From Enterobacter sp. EA-1 (GTDB lineage Bacteria > Pseudomonadota > Gammaproteobacteria > Enterobacterales > Enterobacteriaceae), in contig CP025776.1 of NCBI GenBank assembly GCA_002886105.1, forward strand, positions 1,550,001 through 1,614,000: a stretch of DNA of 64,000 bases, written 5' to 3'. The position numbers were made by a program, and so were the translations under genes. Positions 45,270-58,357 of this stretch are shown here, one piece after another. The notes below the pieces were generated by a model. It did no database searches. It saw only the letters and a list, made by a program, of their open reading frames with translations, and was not told the DNA's origin. Within the stretch, counting starts at the first letter, position 1. Each line of letters starts with the position of its first letter.

Positions 45270-45724
45270 ATGTCCACTTCAGAGAATCGCCCCGCCAGTT
45301 TTTTTAGTTTGTTCCGTCGGGGCCAGCATTATGCGAAGACCGGCCAATGGAAAAGCGCCTCGCTCCGGTATTTGTTGAGAATCGCGTCATTCGTGCGACG
45401 CGTTACGCCATCCGTTTTATGCCGCCGCTGGCGGTGTTTACCCTCTGCTGGCAACTTGCGTTGGGCGGTCAGCTTGGCCCGGCTGTCGCTACTGCGGTAT
45501 TTGCGCTGAGCCTGCCGATGCAGGGGCTGTGGTGGCTGGGTAAACGCTCTGTCACGCCGCTGCCGCCCTCCATACTGCACTGGTTTTATGAAGTGCGCGG
45601 AAAACTTCAGGAAGCAGGGCAGGCGCTGGCGCCTGTAGAAGGTAAACCCGATTATCAGGCGTTAGCTGACACGCTTAAGCGCGCGTTTAAACAACTGGAT
45701 AAAACCTTTCTGGATGATTTGTAA
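45270..45724 (+). CDS. yfbV: UPF0208 membrane protein YfbV
   Basis: Small inner-membrane protein linked in E. coli to Ter macrodomain insulation. It starts [21 protein letters not shown] after GAGGTAACGCC. One T lost near 45344 (GACCGGCCA for ACCTGGCCA, giving [11 protein letters not shown]) splits the frame. Two membrane segments follow, [20 protein letters not shown] and [20 protein letters not shown], then [29 protein letters not shown]. About 151 residues. Confidence 0.92.
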
Positions 45725-45745
45725 TTTCGTCGCCAGCCAATATAT

Positions 45746-45779
45746 AAAAGAAGACATTATCGGTATGTCTTCTTTTTTT
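45746..45779 (+). terminator. yfbV terminator
   Basis: AAAAGAAGACAT / ATGTCTTCTTTT stem with a 7-base loop and T-run, 22 bases after the yfbV stop. Confidence 0.88.
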
Positions 45780-45843
45780 ATTTTCATTTTGTTCCATGTA
45801 ACACCCCCGGCAAATCAAGAAAGCCATCGTTTTCAGCATGTAA

Positions 45844-46388
<545 letters not shown>

Positions 46389-46398
46389 GGAGGTGTGT

Positions 46399-47057
46399 GT
46401 GCAGTGCAAAGGATTTCTGTTTGATTTGGACGGCACGCTGGTGAACTCTTTGCCCGCCGTAGAGCGGGCATGGTGCAGCTGGGCTGACAGATTTGGCATC
46501 GCACACGATGATGTGCTGAATTTCATCCACGGCAAACAGGCCATTACCTCGCTGCGGCACTTTATGGCAGGCAGATCGGAAGCGGAGATCGCGGCCGAGT
46601 TTACCCGCACTGGAGGAGATTGAAGCGGGGGACACCGACGGTATTACCCCTTTGCGGCGCAATTGAACTGTTAAACCATCTCGATGCCGCCGGTATTCCG
46701 TGGGCCATTGTGACGTCTGGCTCTGTACCGGTTGCCCATGCGCGCCACGGCGCCACCGGGCTGCCCACGCCGAAAGTGTTCGTTACTGCCGAACAGGTGA
46801 AGCGCGGTAAACCCGAGCCGGACGCCTATCTGCTGGGGGCGAAGCTGTTAGGGTTGCCTGCGGAAGAGTGCGTCGTGGTTGAGGATGCAGCGGCAGGCGT
46901 GCTTTCCGGCCTTGCGGCAGGTTGCCACGTCATTGCGGTGAATGTGCCGCCGGATGCGCCCCGGCTCGATGAAGTGGACTTCGCACTGACACGCCTTGAT
47001 GCGCTGGTGGTGGCAAAACAGCCCGATGGAACGGTGAATGTAACGCTGAAGGCCTGA
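46399..47057 (+). CDS. hxpA: HAD-type hexitol/sugar phosphatase HxpA (YfbT)
   Basis: HAD phosphatase acting on hexose and hexitol phosphates. I choose GTG 46399 (MQCKGFLFDLDGTLVNS) because GGAGG lies 6 bases ahead. The DLDGT nucleophile motif is near residues 8-12, the motif II serine is in IPWAIVTSGSVPVA, and motif III/IV GKPEPDAYLLGAKLLG and CVVVEDAAAGVLSGLAAG. About 216 residues. A shift near 46610-46620 splits the cap domain. It overlaps the yfbU end region, so the pair is cotranscribed. Confidence 0.9.
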
Positions 47058-47068
47058 TCTCATGATTT

Positions 47069-47093
47069 AACCCCACATTTGTGGGGTTTTTTT
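47069..47093 (+). terminator. hxpA terminator
   Basis: AACCCCAC ATTT GTGGGGTT followed by T, a compact intrinsic terminator 11 bases after the hxpA stop. Confidence 0.88.
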
Positions 47094-47133
47094 ATGGCAC
47101 TATTTTCTCACTATCAACTGACAAGGATACGTT

Positions 47134-48969
47134 GTGAACGGTGAACTGATCTGGGTTTTGTGTCTGTTGGGTATCGCCGTTGTGCTTTTCGCAACGGGCA
47201 AAGTACGCATGGACGCGGTAGCACTGTTTGTGATTGTTGCTTTTATTCTGAGCGGCACGCTGACGCTATCGGAAGCCTTTTCCGGTTTTAGCGATCCTAA
47301 CGTCATTCTGATCGCCGCACTGTTTATTATCGGCGATGGCCCACTGGTTCGCACCGGCGTGGCAACCAATATGGGCACTGGCTGGTGAAAATGGCCGGCA
47401 GCAGTGAAAGTAAAATGCTGGTGCTGCTGATGCTAACCGCGGCCGGTCTTGGCGCCTTTATGAGCTCCACCGGCGTAGTAGCGATTTTTATCCCCGTTGT
47501 GCTCAGCGTGTCGATGCGCATGCAAACCTCTCCTTCGCGTTTGATGATGCCGCTCAGTTTTGCCGGGTTAATCAGCGGCATGATGACGCTGGTTGCCACA
47601 CCGCCAAACCCGTGGTTAACAGTGAGTTACTGCGGGAAGGGTTGCAGGGATTCGGTTTTTTCAGCGTCACGCCGTTAGGTCTGGTGATCCTGCTGCTCGG
47701 CATCATTTATATGCTGCTGATGCGTTTTATGCTGAAAGGCGAAGAGGAAGGTGTACTTCGCGAGGGCTGGAGACACCGTACTTTCCGCGATCTGATCAAA
47801 GAGTATCACCTCACCGGCCGGGCGCGTCGCCCCGGCTATCCGTCCCAGTTCGCCGATGATTGGCCAGCGTCTTGATGATTTGCGGCTACGTGAGCGCTAT
47901 GGTGCAAACATTATTGGTGTTGAACGCTGGCGGCGTTTTCGGCGTGTGATCGTCAATGTGAATGGGGTTTCTGAATTCCGCGCCCGCGATGTGTTGTTGA
48001 TCGATATGTCCGCCGCAGAGGTCGATCTGCGCGAGTTCTGTGCTGAGCAACTTTTAGAGCCGATGATCCTGCGCGGTGAATATTTCTCCGATCAGGCGCT
48101 GGATGTTGGCATGGCGGAAGTGACGCTTATTCCTGATTCGGAATTAACCGGTAAAACGGTGCGCGAAATCGGCTTTCGTACTCGCTATGGCCTGAATGTT
48201 GTGGGCCTGAAACGCGATGGCGAAGCCCGGGAAGGGGCCGTTACGGATGAACCCTTGCAGTTGGGCGATGTCATTCTGGTGGTGGGCAACTGGAAACTCA
48301 TTAGCCAACTGGGTTCGCACGGTCGCGATTTTGTGGTGCTGAATCTGCCTGTCGAAGAGAGCGCAGCATCCCCGGCGCACAGCCGGGCGCCGCATGCGAT
48401 CTTCTGCCACCGGTGCTGATGGTGGCGCTGATGCTGACAGACGAAATTCCCAATCCGGTTGCGGCGATTGTTGCCTGTTTGCTGATGGGTAAATTCCGCT
48501 GTATTGATGCTGAAAGCGCGTATAAAGCGATCCACTGGCCAAGCATTATTTTGATTGTCGGGATGATGCCGTTTGCGCTGGCGCTGCAAAAAACCGGCGG
48601 TGTGGATTTGGTGGTAAAAGGGCTGATGGATGTGGGGGCGGTTACGGGCCGCACCTGATGCTGATCTGTCTGTTTATGATGTGTGCGTTGATCGGCCTGT
48701 TTATTTCTAACACCGCGACGGCGGTACTGATGGCGCCTATTGCGCTGGCGGCGGCAAAATCAATGGGGGTTTCACCCTATCCGTTTGCCATGATGGTGGC
48801 GATGGCCGCGTCGGCTGCGTTTATGACGCCGGTCTCCTCACCGGTGAATACGCTGGTGTTGGGGCCGTGCAACTATCAGTTCAGCGATTTTGTTAAAATC
48901 GGCGTGCCGTTCACCCTGTTGGTAATGGTGGTCTGCGCGCTGCTGATCCCGGTGCTGTTTCCATTTTGA
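47134..48969 (+). CDS. yfbS: YfbS, SLC13/DASS-type transporter with TrkA-C domains (frame broken)
   Basis: Twelve-segment inner-membrane protein of the CitM/SLC13-like family with two cytosolic RCK_C (TrkA-C) domains between the halves; substrate unknown. It starts at GTG 47134 ([27 protein letters not shown]). [21 protein letters not shown] is near 47275-47340. The TrkA-C parts include [20 protein letters not shown] and [26 protein letters not shown]. The second half ends [13 protein letters not shown] and LLIPVLFPF. About 610 residues. Shifts occur near 47342, 47385, 47605, 47845, 48375-48410 and 48640. Confidence 0.91.
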
Positions 48970-49003
48970 ACAGTCAGCCGGGATCGCCCGGCTTGACGGC
49001 TTA

Positions 49004-49603
49004 TTACAGTGGCGAGTCCTCGCTGATTTCATCCAGCGAGAGATGAAAACTTGGCACGAACACCTGCATGAAGTAATCCATCTCCGGGCTACGGCGGGCG
49101 TCCAGCGTCTTCTCCAGACGCGTTTTTGCCAGCCCGAACTCATTATTGCCAGCGGAAAGTTCCTCCAGACATTTCAGATACGCACACAGGGCATCTGCCT
49201 GTTTCACCAGCGTTTTTTCTTCTTCGCTGTAGTGACGTTCATCGATCAGCGGGGTAAATACATCCCGCAGCTCTTCCGGAATCATTTCAACCAGTTTTTG
49301 CTGGGCAATTTTCTCAATGGCTTTGTATTCCTGCGCAATCTGCGAGTTGAAATACTTCACGGGCGTGGGGAGATCCCCGGTCAGGACTTCCGAGGCATCG
49401 TGATACATCGCCAACAGTGCAATACGCTCGGCATTCACCTGTCCGTTGAATTTGCGGTTTTTGATCACCGCCAGTGCATGGGCGACCATTGCCACCTGCA
49501 GGCTATGCTCTGACACATTTTCCGTGCGCACGTTGCGCATCAGCGGCCAGCGATTGATGAGTTTAAGGCGGGAAAGATGCGCGAAGAAATGACTCTGACT
49601 CAT
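49004..49603 (-). CDS. yfbR: 5'-deoxynucleotidase YfbR
   Basis: HD-domain phosphatase that removes phosphate from deoxynucleoside 5'-monophosphates, metal-dependent. One of the few genes here with an unbroken frame, 199 residues, the family length. It starts [22 protein letters not shown]. Metal ligands are in [15 protein letters not shown] and the HD pair in [20 protein letters not shown]; the later D is in [17 protein letters not shown]. Ends [10 protein letters not shown]. It lies downstream of alaA on the same strand. Confidence 0.96.
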   Translation of the reverse strand: MSQSHFFAHLSRLKLINRWPLMRNVRTENVSEHSLQVAMVAHALAVIKNRKFNGQVNAERIALLAMYHDASEVLTGDLPTPVKYFNSQIAQEYKAIEKIAQQKLVEMIPEELRDVFTPLIDERHYSEEEKTLVKQADALCAYLKCLEELSAGNNEFGLAKTRLEKTLDARRSPEMDYFMQVFVPSFHLSLDEISEDSPL

Positions 49604-49681
49604 AGTTAACCTTGTCTGTGACTGCGACCTGAGTCATTGTGCGCAGAGAGTGGGGAAGATGCAAATCTGCCCCCACAACCC

Positions 49682-50904
49682 TTATACTGATGGTAACCGG
49701 AAAGGAAACGACCAAAACGGGTGATCGCCATTTCCAGATCGTCTTCACGCGGCAGGGTTACGATACGCACGTGATCCGGCCATGGCCAGTTAAATGCTGA
49801 CCCTTGTACCAGCAGCACTTTTTCTTGCAGCAGGAAGTCGAGCACCATTTTCTGATCGTCATGAATATTAAAACGTTTCGCGTCGATTTTCGGGAACATA
49901 TACAACGCACCGTTTGGCTTCACGCAAGAAACGCCGAGGAATGTCGTTGATCAACTCCCGAGGGCGCGGTTGCGCTGTTCGTACAGACGACCGCCCGGCA
50001 CAATAAACTCGCTAATGCTCTGGTAACCACCAAGCGCTGTCTGAATGGCGTGCTGTGCAGGTACGTTGGCGCACAGGCGCATTGAGGCCAGCATCTCCAG
50101 CCCTTCAATATAGCCTTTGGCGTGTTTTTTCGGCCCGCTCAATACCATCCAGCCCGGCGAAATCCGGCCACGCGGTAAGTTTTGGACAGACCATTAAACG
50201 TGATGGTAAACAGATCCGGTGCCATCGCCGCGATTGAGTGGTGTTCAGCGTCGTCGTAGAGGATTTTGTCGTAGATTTCGTCAGCAAAATGATCAGATTA
50301 TGCTGACGCGCAATCTCCACAATCTCCATCAGCAGCGCTTTTGGAGTAAACCGCGCCTGTAGGGTTATTCGGGTTGATGATCACAATACCGCGAGTGCGA
50401 GGGGTGATTTTCGCGCGAATGTCATCGAGGTCAGGGAACCAGTCCGACGACTCATCACATAAGTAGTGCACGGCTTTCCCGCTGGAGAGCGATACTGCAG
50501 CGGTCCACAGGGGGGTAGTCCGGCGCGGGAACCAGCATTTCGTCGCCGCTGTTCAGCAGCGCCTGCATCGACTGCACAATCAGTTCAGAAACACCATTGC
50601 CTATATAAATGTCTTCGACAGTGACTTCGCGCATCCCGCGCGCCTGATAGTGCTGCATGATTGCTTTGCGGGCCGAGTACAGCCCTTTGGAATCGCAGTA
50701 ACCTTGCGCGCCGGTGCAGATTACGGAATCACATCGACCAGTATTTCATCCGGCGCCTCGAAGCCAAAGGGGGCAGGGTTACCGATGTTAAGTTTAAGAA
50801 CCTTATTGCCTTCTTCTTCCAGTCGCTTTGCTTCTTTCCAGAACCGGACCACGGATGTCGTAACAGACGTTATCTAATTTGCTGGATTTTTCGATGGAGG
50901 ACAT
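49682..50904 (-). CDS. alaA: Glutamate-pyruvate aminotransferase AlaA (frame broken)
   Basis: PLP-dependent aminotransferase that makes most alanine from pyruvate and glutamate. ATG 50902-50904 (MSSIEKSSKLDNVCYDIRG-like). The region NPNNPTGAVYSKALLMEIVEIARQHNL is near 50300-50390. The PLP lysine is in FNGLSKTYRVAGF near 50180-50210. RLCANVPAQHAIQTALGGYQSISEF lies near 50005-50085. The expected HQL stop is at 49682 if one T is restored; otherwise the frame runs on to 49606. About 405 residues. CCCTCGGG near 49955-49960 replaces the CCTGG of RAWELI. Confidence 0.93.
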
Positions 50905-52794
<1,890 letters not shown>

Positions 52795-53417
52795 CATTCG
52801 GCTCCAAAATCTGGTAACAAAATGTAAGTGCAAAAATGAACCACTGACAGGAAAATTAATGCCATTGGTTCATTTTTTGAACAAATAATGATCAAGTGAA
52901 TTATTGTTCAAATAAATGATTATTTTTTCAATACGTTAATCCCCTTCACAGCAAAATATCCCTTTATCAACTATAGTTTTTCATGCCTTCTGTTCATGTT
53001 AAAAATCACACCGGATTGTTGCCGTTTTTAGTGATGAATTAACAAAAGCGTGTCACAGATCAAGAAAATACTCCCGCAGAGGGGGAGGAATCCGGACAAA
53101 ATCCTGTCAAAATGGGAGGGTAATATTGATGAAAACTCACAACGGACACGATTCAACACCGGTTTTTTTCGGTAAAGCTCGAGGCTGAACACGAAAACGG
53201 CATTAAATGTTAATGGATTGCTGCCGATGTAAACTAATGTGAGTAAACTTTTGTTAAAGTTGACAAAGGTTATAGAAAGGAGTAAAAACCCACATCGTTT
53301 AGCTGTACTTGCTTTTTTACACAGTAAATGTGTGGTTTTTTATTCCTCCCCGTGAATCGATGTGGCGTCATCTGCCAGCAAGAGCAGAGGTTTTAACGCT
53401 ACCTTTTGAGTTAAGCA
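52795..53417. other. nuo operon regulatory region
   Basis: 623 AT-rich bases between lrhA and nuoA with no gene visible. In E. coli this gap carries the nuo promoters and ArcA, NarL, FNR and IHF control. Features seen: a run cacagtaaatgtg near 53319-53331 and a long AT stretch at 52840-52990. No single site is clear enough to name. Confidence 0.55.
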
Positions 53418-53858
53418 ATGCGTATGTCAACATCCACTGAAATCATCGCTCATCATTGGGCATTCGCTATCTTTCTTATTGTCGCCATTGGCCTGTGCTG
53501 TTTCATGCTGATTGGCGGTCGGTTTTAGGCGGTCGCGCGCGAGGCACAAAAACGTTCCTTTCGAATCGGGTATCGATTCTGTCGGTTCCGCTCGTTTACG
53601 CCTGTCCGCCAAGTTCTACACCGGTGGCCATGTTCTTCGTCATCTTCGACGTGGAAGCGCTCTATTTATTCGCATGGTCAACCTCCATTCGCGAGAGTGG
53701 TTGGGTCGGTTTTGTCGAAGCCGCAATTTTCATTTTAGTGCTGCTGGCTGGTCTTGTTTATCTGGTGCGTATTGGCGCGCTGGACTGGACGCCCGTGCGT
53801 TTCGCGCCGCGAGCAAATGAATCCAGAGACCAACAGCTACACTGACAGTCAACGCTAA
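53418..53858 (+). CDS. nuoA: NADH-quinone oxidoreductase subunit A
   Basis: Small membrane subunit of complex I with three transmembrane segments near the quinone tunnel. It starts [51 protein letters not shown] is near 53550-53620, [25 protein letters not shown] near 53630-53700 with the conserved acidic residue, and [26 protein letters not shown] ends the membrane part. About 147 residues. Shifts occur near 53515-53530, 53620 and 53805. First gene of the nuo operon. Confidence 0.95.
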
Positions 53859-53873
53859 CCGCGAGGCAATAAG

Positions 53874-54550
53874 ATGGATTATACGCTCACCCGCATAGAT
53901 CCTAACGGTGAGAACGACCGTTACCCCCTGCAAAAACAGGAGATCGTAACCGACCCCCCTGGAACAAGAGATCAACCGTAGTGTGTATATGGGCAAGCTC
54001 GAAAATGCCCTGCACGATATGGTGAACTGGGGCCGTAAAAACTCAATTTGGCCTTATAACTTTGGCCTGTCATGTTGCTATGTAGAGATGGTGACGTCGT
54101 TTACTGCGGTGCATGACGTTGCGCGTTTTGGTGCAGAAGTGCTGCGCGCCTCTCCTCGTCAGGCCGACCTGATGGTGGTGGCGGGTACCTGCTTTACCAA
54201 GATGGCGCCGGTTATCCAGCGTCTTTACGACCAGATGCTTGAACCGAAGTGGGTTATCTCCATGGGAGCCTGCGCGAACTCCGGTGGCATGTATGACATC
54301 TATTCTGTTGTGCAGGGCGTCGACAAATTTATCCCGGTGGATGTGTACATCCCGAGGCTGCCCGCCGCGTCCAGAAGCCTATATGCAGGCGCTGATGCTG
54401 TTGCAGGAATCGATCGGCAAAGAACGTCGTCCGCTCTCATGGGTGGTCGGCGATCAGGGCGTTTACCGCGCCAATATGCAGTCTGAACGCGACCGTAAGC
54501 GTGGCGAACGCATCGCTGTGACCAATCTGCGTACGCCGGACGAGATTTAA
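53874..54550 (+). CDS. nuoB: NADH-quinone oxidoreductase subunit B (frame broken)
   Basis: Carries cluster N2, the last iron-sulfur centre before quinone. It starts [20 protein letters not shown]. Cluster ligands are in [15 protein letters not shown] (54057-54100), [21 protein letters not shown] and the [17 protein letters not shown] block, where CCGAGG at 54352-54357 stands for CCAGG and shifts the frame. Ends [12 protein letters not shown]. About 220 residues. Another extra C lies near 53955. Confidence 0.96.
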
Positions 54551-54638
54551 TTTGCGCCTGTGGGTAATGGAAAAACTTCGCATTTCAATAATCCAATAAC
54601 GCGAAGCCATACCTGACAGTCACCACGGACCCTTTGCA

Positions 54639-56432
54639 ATGGTGAACAATATGACCGATTTAACTGCGCAAGAAGCCGCATGGCAGACCCAGGATCATCT
54701 GGATGATCCGGTCATTGGCGAATTGCGCAACCGTTTTGGGCCGGATGCCTTTACCGTTCAGGCGACCCGCACCGGGGTACCCGTAGTCTGGGTTAAGCGT
54801 GAGCAATTACTGGAAGTTTTCGATTTTTTAAAGAAACTGCCGAAGCCTTACGTCATGCTGTTCGACCTGCACGGCATGGACGAACGTCTGCACTCACCGC
54901 GCCGGTTTGCCCGCCGCGGATTTTTCCGTTTTCTATCACCTGATTTCTATCGATCGCAACCGCGACATCATGCTGAAAGTGGCGCTGTCGGAAAACGATC
55001 TGAATCTACCAAAATCTTCCCGAACGCCAACTGGTATGAGCGTGAAACTCGGGAGATGTTTGGCGTAACCTTTAACGGTCACCCGCACTTGACGCGCATT
55101 ATGATGCCGCAGACTGGACGGGTCATCCATTGCGTAAAGATTACCCGGCGCGCGCCACCGAATTCGATCCGTTTGAGCTGACCAAAGCCAAGCAGGATCT
55201 GGAGATGGAGTCGCTGACCTTTAAACCGGAAGACTGGGGCATGAAGCGCGGTACTGACAATGAGGACTTTATGTTCCTCAACCTCGGCCCGAACCACCCC
55301 TCCGCGCACGGTGCGTTCCGCATTATTCTGCAACTGGATGGCGAAGAGATCGTCGACTGTGTACCGGATATCGGCTACCACCATCGCGGTGCAGAAAAAT
55401 GGGCGAGCGCCAGTCCCGGCACAGCTACATTCCTTATACCGACCGTATCGAGTACCTCGGTGGCTGCGTCAACGAAATGCCTTACGTGCTGGCGGTGGAA
55501 AACTGGCGGGCATCACGGTGCCGGATCGCGTTAACGTCATTCGCGTGATGCTCTCTGAGTTGTTCCGCATCAACAGCCACCTGCTGTATATCTCAACCTT
55601 TATTCAGGACGTAGGCGCGATGACGCCGGTGTTCTTCGCCTTTACCGATCGTCAAAAAATCTACGATCTGGTGGAAGCGATTACCGGTTTCCGTATGCAC
55701 CCGGCCTCGGTTCCGCATCGGCGGCGTCGCGCACGATCTGCCGCGAGGCTGGGATCGACTGCTGCGCGAGTTCCTCGACTGGATGCCAAAACGCCCGGCT
55801 TCTTACGAGAAAGCGGCGCTGCGTAACACCATTCTGAAAGGTCGCTCCCGAGTGGCGTTGCCGCTTACGGCGCAAAAGAGGCGCTGGAGTGGGGCACCAC
55901 CGGCGCTGGCCTGCGTGCGACCGGCATTAACTTCGACGTGCGTAAAGCACGCCCGTACTCCGGTTACGAGAACTTTGACTTTGAAGTGCCGGTGGGCGGT
56001 GGCGTCAGCGACTGTTACACCCGCGTGATGCTGAAAGTTGAAGAGCTGCGCCAGAGCCTGCGCATCCTTGAGCAGTGCCTGAACAACATGCCGGAAGGCC
56101 CGTTCAAAGCGGATCACCCGCTGACCACGCCGCCGCCGAAAGAGCGCACGCTGCAACATATCGAAACCCTGATTACTCACTTCCTGCAGGTCTCGTGGGG
56201 CCCGGTGATGCCGGCAAACGAATCCTTCCAGATGATCGAGGCAACCAAGGGTATTAACAGTTACTACCTGACCAGCGATGGCAGCACCATGAGCTACCGC
56301 ACTCGCGTTCGTACCCCCGAGCTTTGCGCACCTGCAGCAAATCCCGTCGGCGATCCGCGGCAGCCCTCGGTCTCTGACCTTATTGTTTATCTGGGTAGTA
56401 TCGATTTTGTTATGTCAGATGTGGACCGCTAA
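54639..56432 (+). CDS. nuoC: NADH-quinone oxidoreductase fused subunit C/D (frame broken)
   Basis: Fusion of the 30-kDa and 49-kDa peripheral subunits that form the quinone-binding cavity, as in other gamma-proteobacteria. The start is ATG 54639 ([15 protein letters not shown]); ATG 54651 is an alternative. NuoC part: [14 protein letters not shown]-like, then [16 protein letters not shown]. NuoD part: [76 protein letters not shown]. Ends [13 protein letters not shown]. About 600 residues. Ten or so indels occur. Confidence 0.95.
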
Positions 56433-56434
56433 TT

Positions 56435-56937
56435 ATGCACGAGAATCAACAACCACAAACCGAGGCTTTTGAGCTGAGTGCGGCAGAGCGTGAGGCAATT
56501 GAGCACGAAAAGCACCACTACGAAGACCCGCGTGCGGCGTCCATTGAAGCGCTGAAAATCGTTCAGAAGCAGCGTGGCTGGGTGCCGGATGGCGCGATTT
56601 ACGCCATTGCTGATGTTCTGGGGGATCCCGGCGAGCGACGTTGAAGGCGTGGCGACATTCTATAGCCAGATTTTCCGCCAGCCGGTAGGGCGCCACGTTA
56701 TTCGCTATTGCGACAGCGTGGTGTGTCATATCACCGGGTATCAGGGCATTCAGTCGGCGATTGAAAGTCACCTGAAAATCAAGCCAGGCCAGACCACGTT
56801 CGATGGTCGTTTTACGCTGCTGCCGACCTGCTGTCTGGGCAACTGCGACAAAGGCCCGAACATGATGATTGATGAAGACACCCACAGTCATCTTACACCG
56901 GAAGGGGATCCCTGATTTACTGGAGCGGTATAAATGA
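56435..56937 (+). CDS. nuoE: NADH-quinone oxidoreductase subunit E
   Basis: 24-kDa-type subunit with the 2Fe-2S cluster N1a in the NADH module. It starts [20 protein letters not shown]. Cluster cysteines are in [16 protein letters not shown] (56700-56745) and [19 protein letters not shown] (56820-56870). Ends PDLLERYK; the frame shift near 56625 (GGGGGATCCC) and one at about 56905 hide this. About 166 residues. The TGA overlaps the nuoF ATG. Confidence 0.95.
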
Positions 56938-58265
56938 AAACAGTTATCCGTACTCCCGAAACCCATCCGCTGACCGGCGTCTGCGTGATGACAAACAGCC
57001 GGTGTGGCTGGACGAGTATCAGAGCAAAATGGCTATGCCGGTGCGCGTAAAGCGTTAACGGGCATGGCGCCGGACGAGATCGTCAATGCGGTTAAGGACT
57101 CCGGTCTGAAAGGCCGCGGCGCGGGCTTCTCCACGGGGCTGAAGTGGAGTCTGATGCCGAAAGATGAATCCATGAATATCCGCTACCTGCTGTGTAACGC
57201 GGATGAAATGGAGCCGGGCACTTATAAAGACCGCCTGCTGATGGAGCAACTGCCGCACCTGCTGGTGGAAGGCATGCTGATCTCGGCATTCGCGCTGAAA
57301 GCATATCGTGGCTATATCTTCCTGCGCGGTGAATACATTGAAGCGGCGGTTCACCTGCGTCGCGCCATTGCAGAAGCGACTGAAGCCGGCCTGCTGGGTA
57401 AAAATATCCTCGGCACCGGTTTTGATTTTGAGCTGTTCGTGCATACCGGCGCCGGGCGTTATATCTGTGGTGAAGAGACCGCACTGATTAACTCGCTGGA
57501 AGGCCGCCGTGCTAACCCGCGTTCCAAACCGCCCTTCCCGGCAAGCTCCGGCGCGTGGGGAAACCGACCTGCGTTAACAACGTCGAAACCCTGTGTAACG
57601 TCCCGGCAATCCCTGGCGAACGGCGTTGAGTGGTATCAGAACATTTCGACCAGCAAAGATGCTGGCACCAAGCTGATGGGCTTCTCCGGCCGCGTGAAAA
57701 ATCCCGGTCTGTGGGAACTGCCGTTCGGCACCACAGCACGAGAAATTCTTGAAGATTACGCAGGCGGCATGCGCGATGGCCTGAAGTTTAAAGCCCTGGC
57801 AGCCGGGCGGCGCGGGCACCGACTTCCTGACCGAAGCACACCTTGACCTGCCGATGGAGTTCGAAAGCATCGGTAAAGCGGGGAAGCCGTCTGGGCACAT
57901 CGCTGGCGATGGCCGTTGACCACGAAATCAATATGGTTTCGCTGGTGCGTAACTGGAAGAGTTCTTCGCCCGCGAATCGTGCGGTTGGTGTACGCCATGC
58001 CGCGACGGCCTGCCGTGGAGCGTAAAAATCCTGCGAGCGCTGGAGCGTGGTGAAGGCCAGCCCGGAGATATCGAGACACTTGAGCAACTGTGTCGACAAC
58101 TCGGGCCGGGTAAAACCTTCTGCGCGCATGCGCGGTGCGGTGGAACCGTTACAGAGCGCGATTAAATATTTCCGCGAAGAGTTTGAAGCGGGCATCAAAC
58201 AGCAATTCAGCAATACCCATGCGATTGGCGGTATCCAGCCAAACCTGCTGAAAGCGCGCTGGTAA
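56934..58265 (+). CDS. nuoF: NADH-quinone oxidoreductase subunit F (frame broken)
   Basis: Binds NADH, FMN and the 4Fe-4S cluster N3. It starts [15 protein letters not shown]. The NADH/FMN region [21 protein letters not shown] (one G short of RGGAGF) is near 57105-57165, then [40 protein letters not shown] and PGGAGTDFL-type sequence. Cluster motif [12 protein letters not shown] is near 57975-58010 after a shift. Ends [10 protein letters not shown]. About 445 residues. Many shifts occur, near 56978, 57030, 57118, 57552, 57620, 57795, 57885, 57950 and 58135. Confidence 0.95.
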
Positions 58266-58357
58266 TGGTTCTCCCCCCATCCTGGAAGCGGTGAGGGGAC
58301 GCGAACAGAATTTTGATTAACTCTCAGTCGCTGACTGAGACAACTGGAAGCATGCTA

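Noticed and set aside
49606-49681. 25-residue extension of AlaA beyond HQ
   Set aside because: One missing T before TAA at 49682 restores the usual HQL end; the extension overlaps the leader of yfbR and has no family support.
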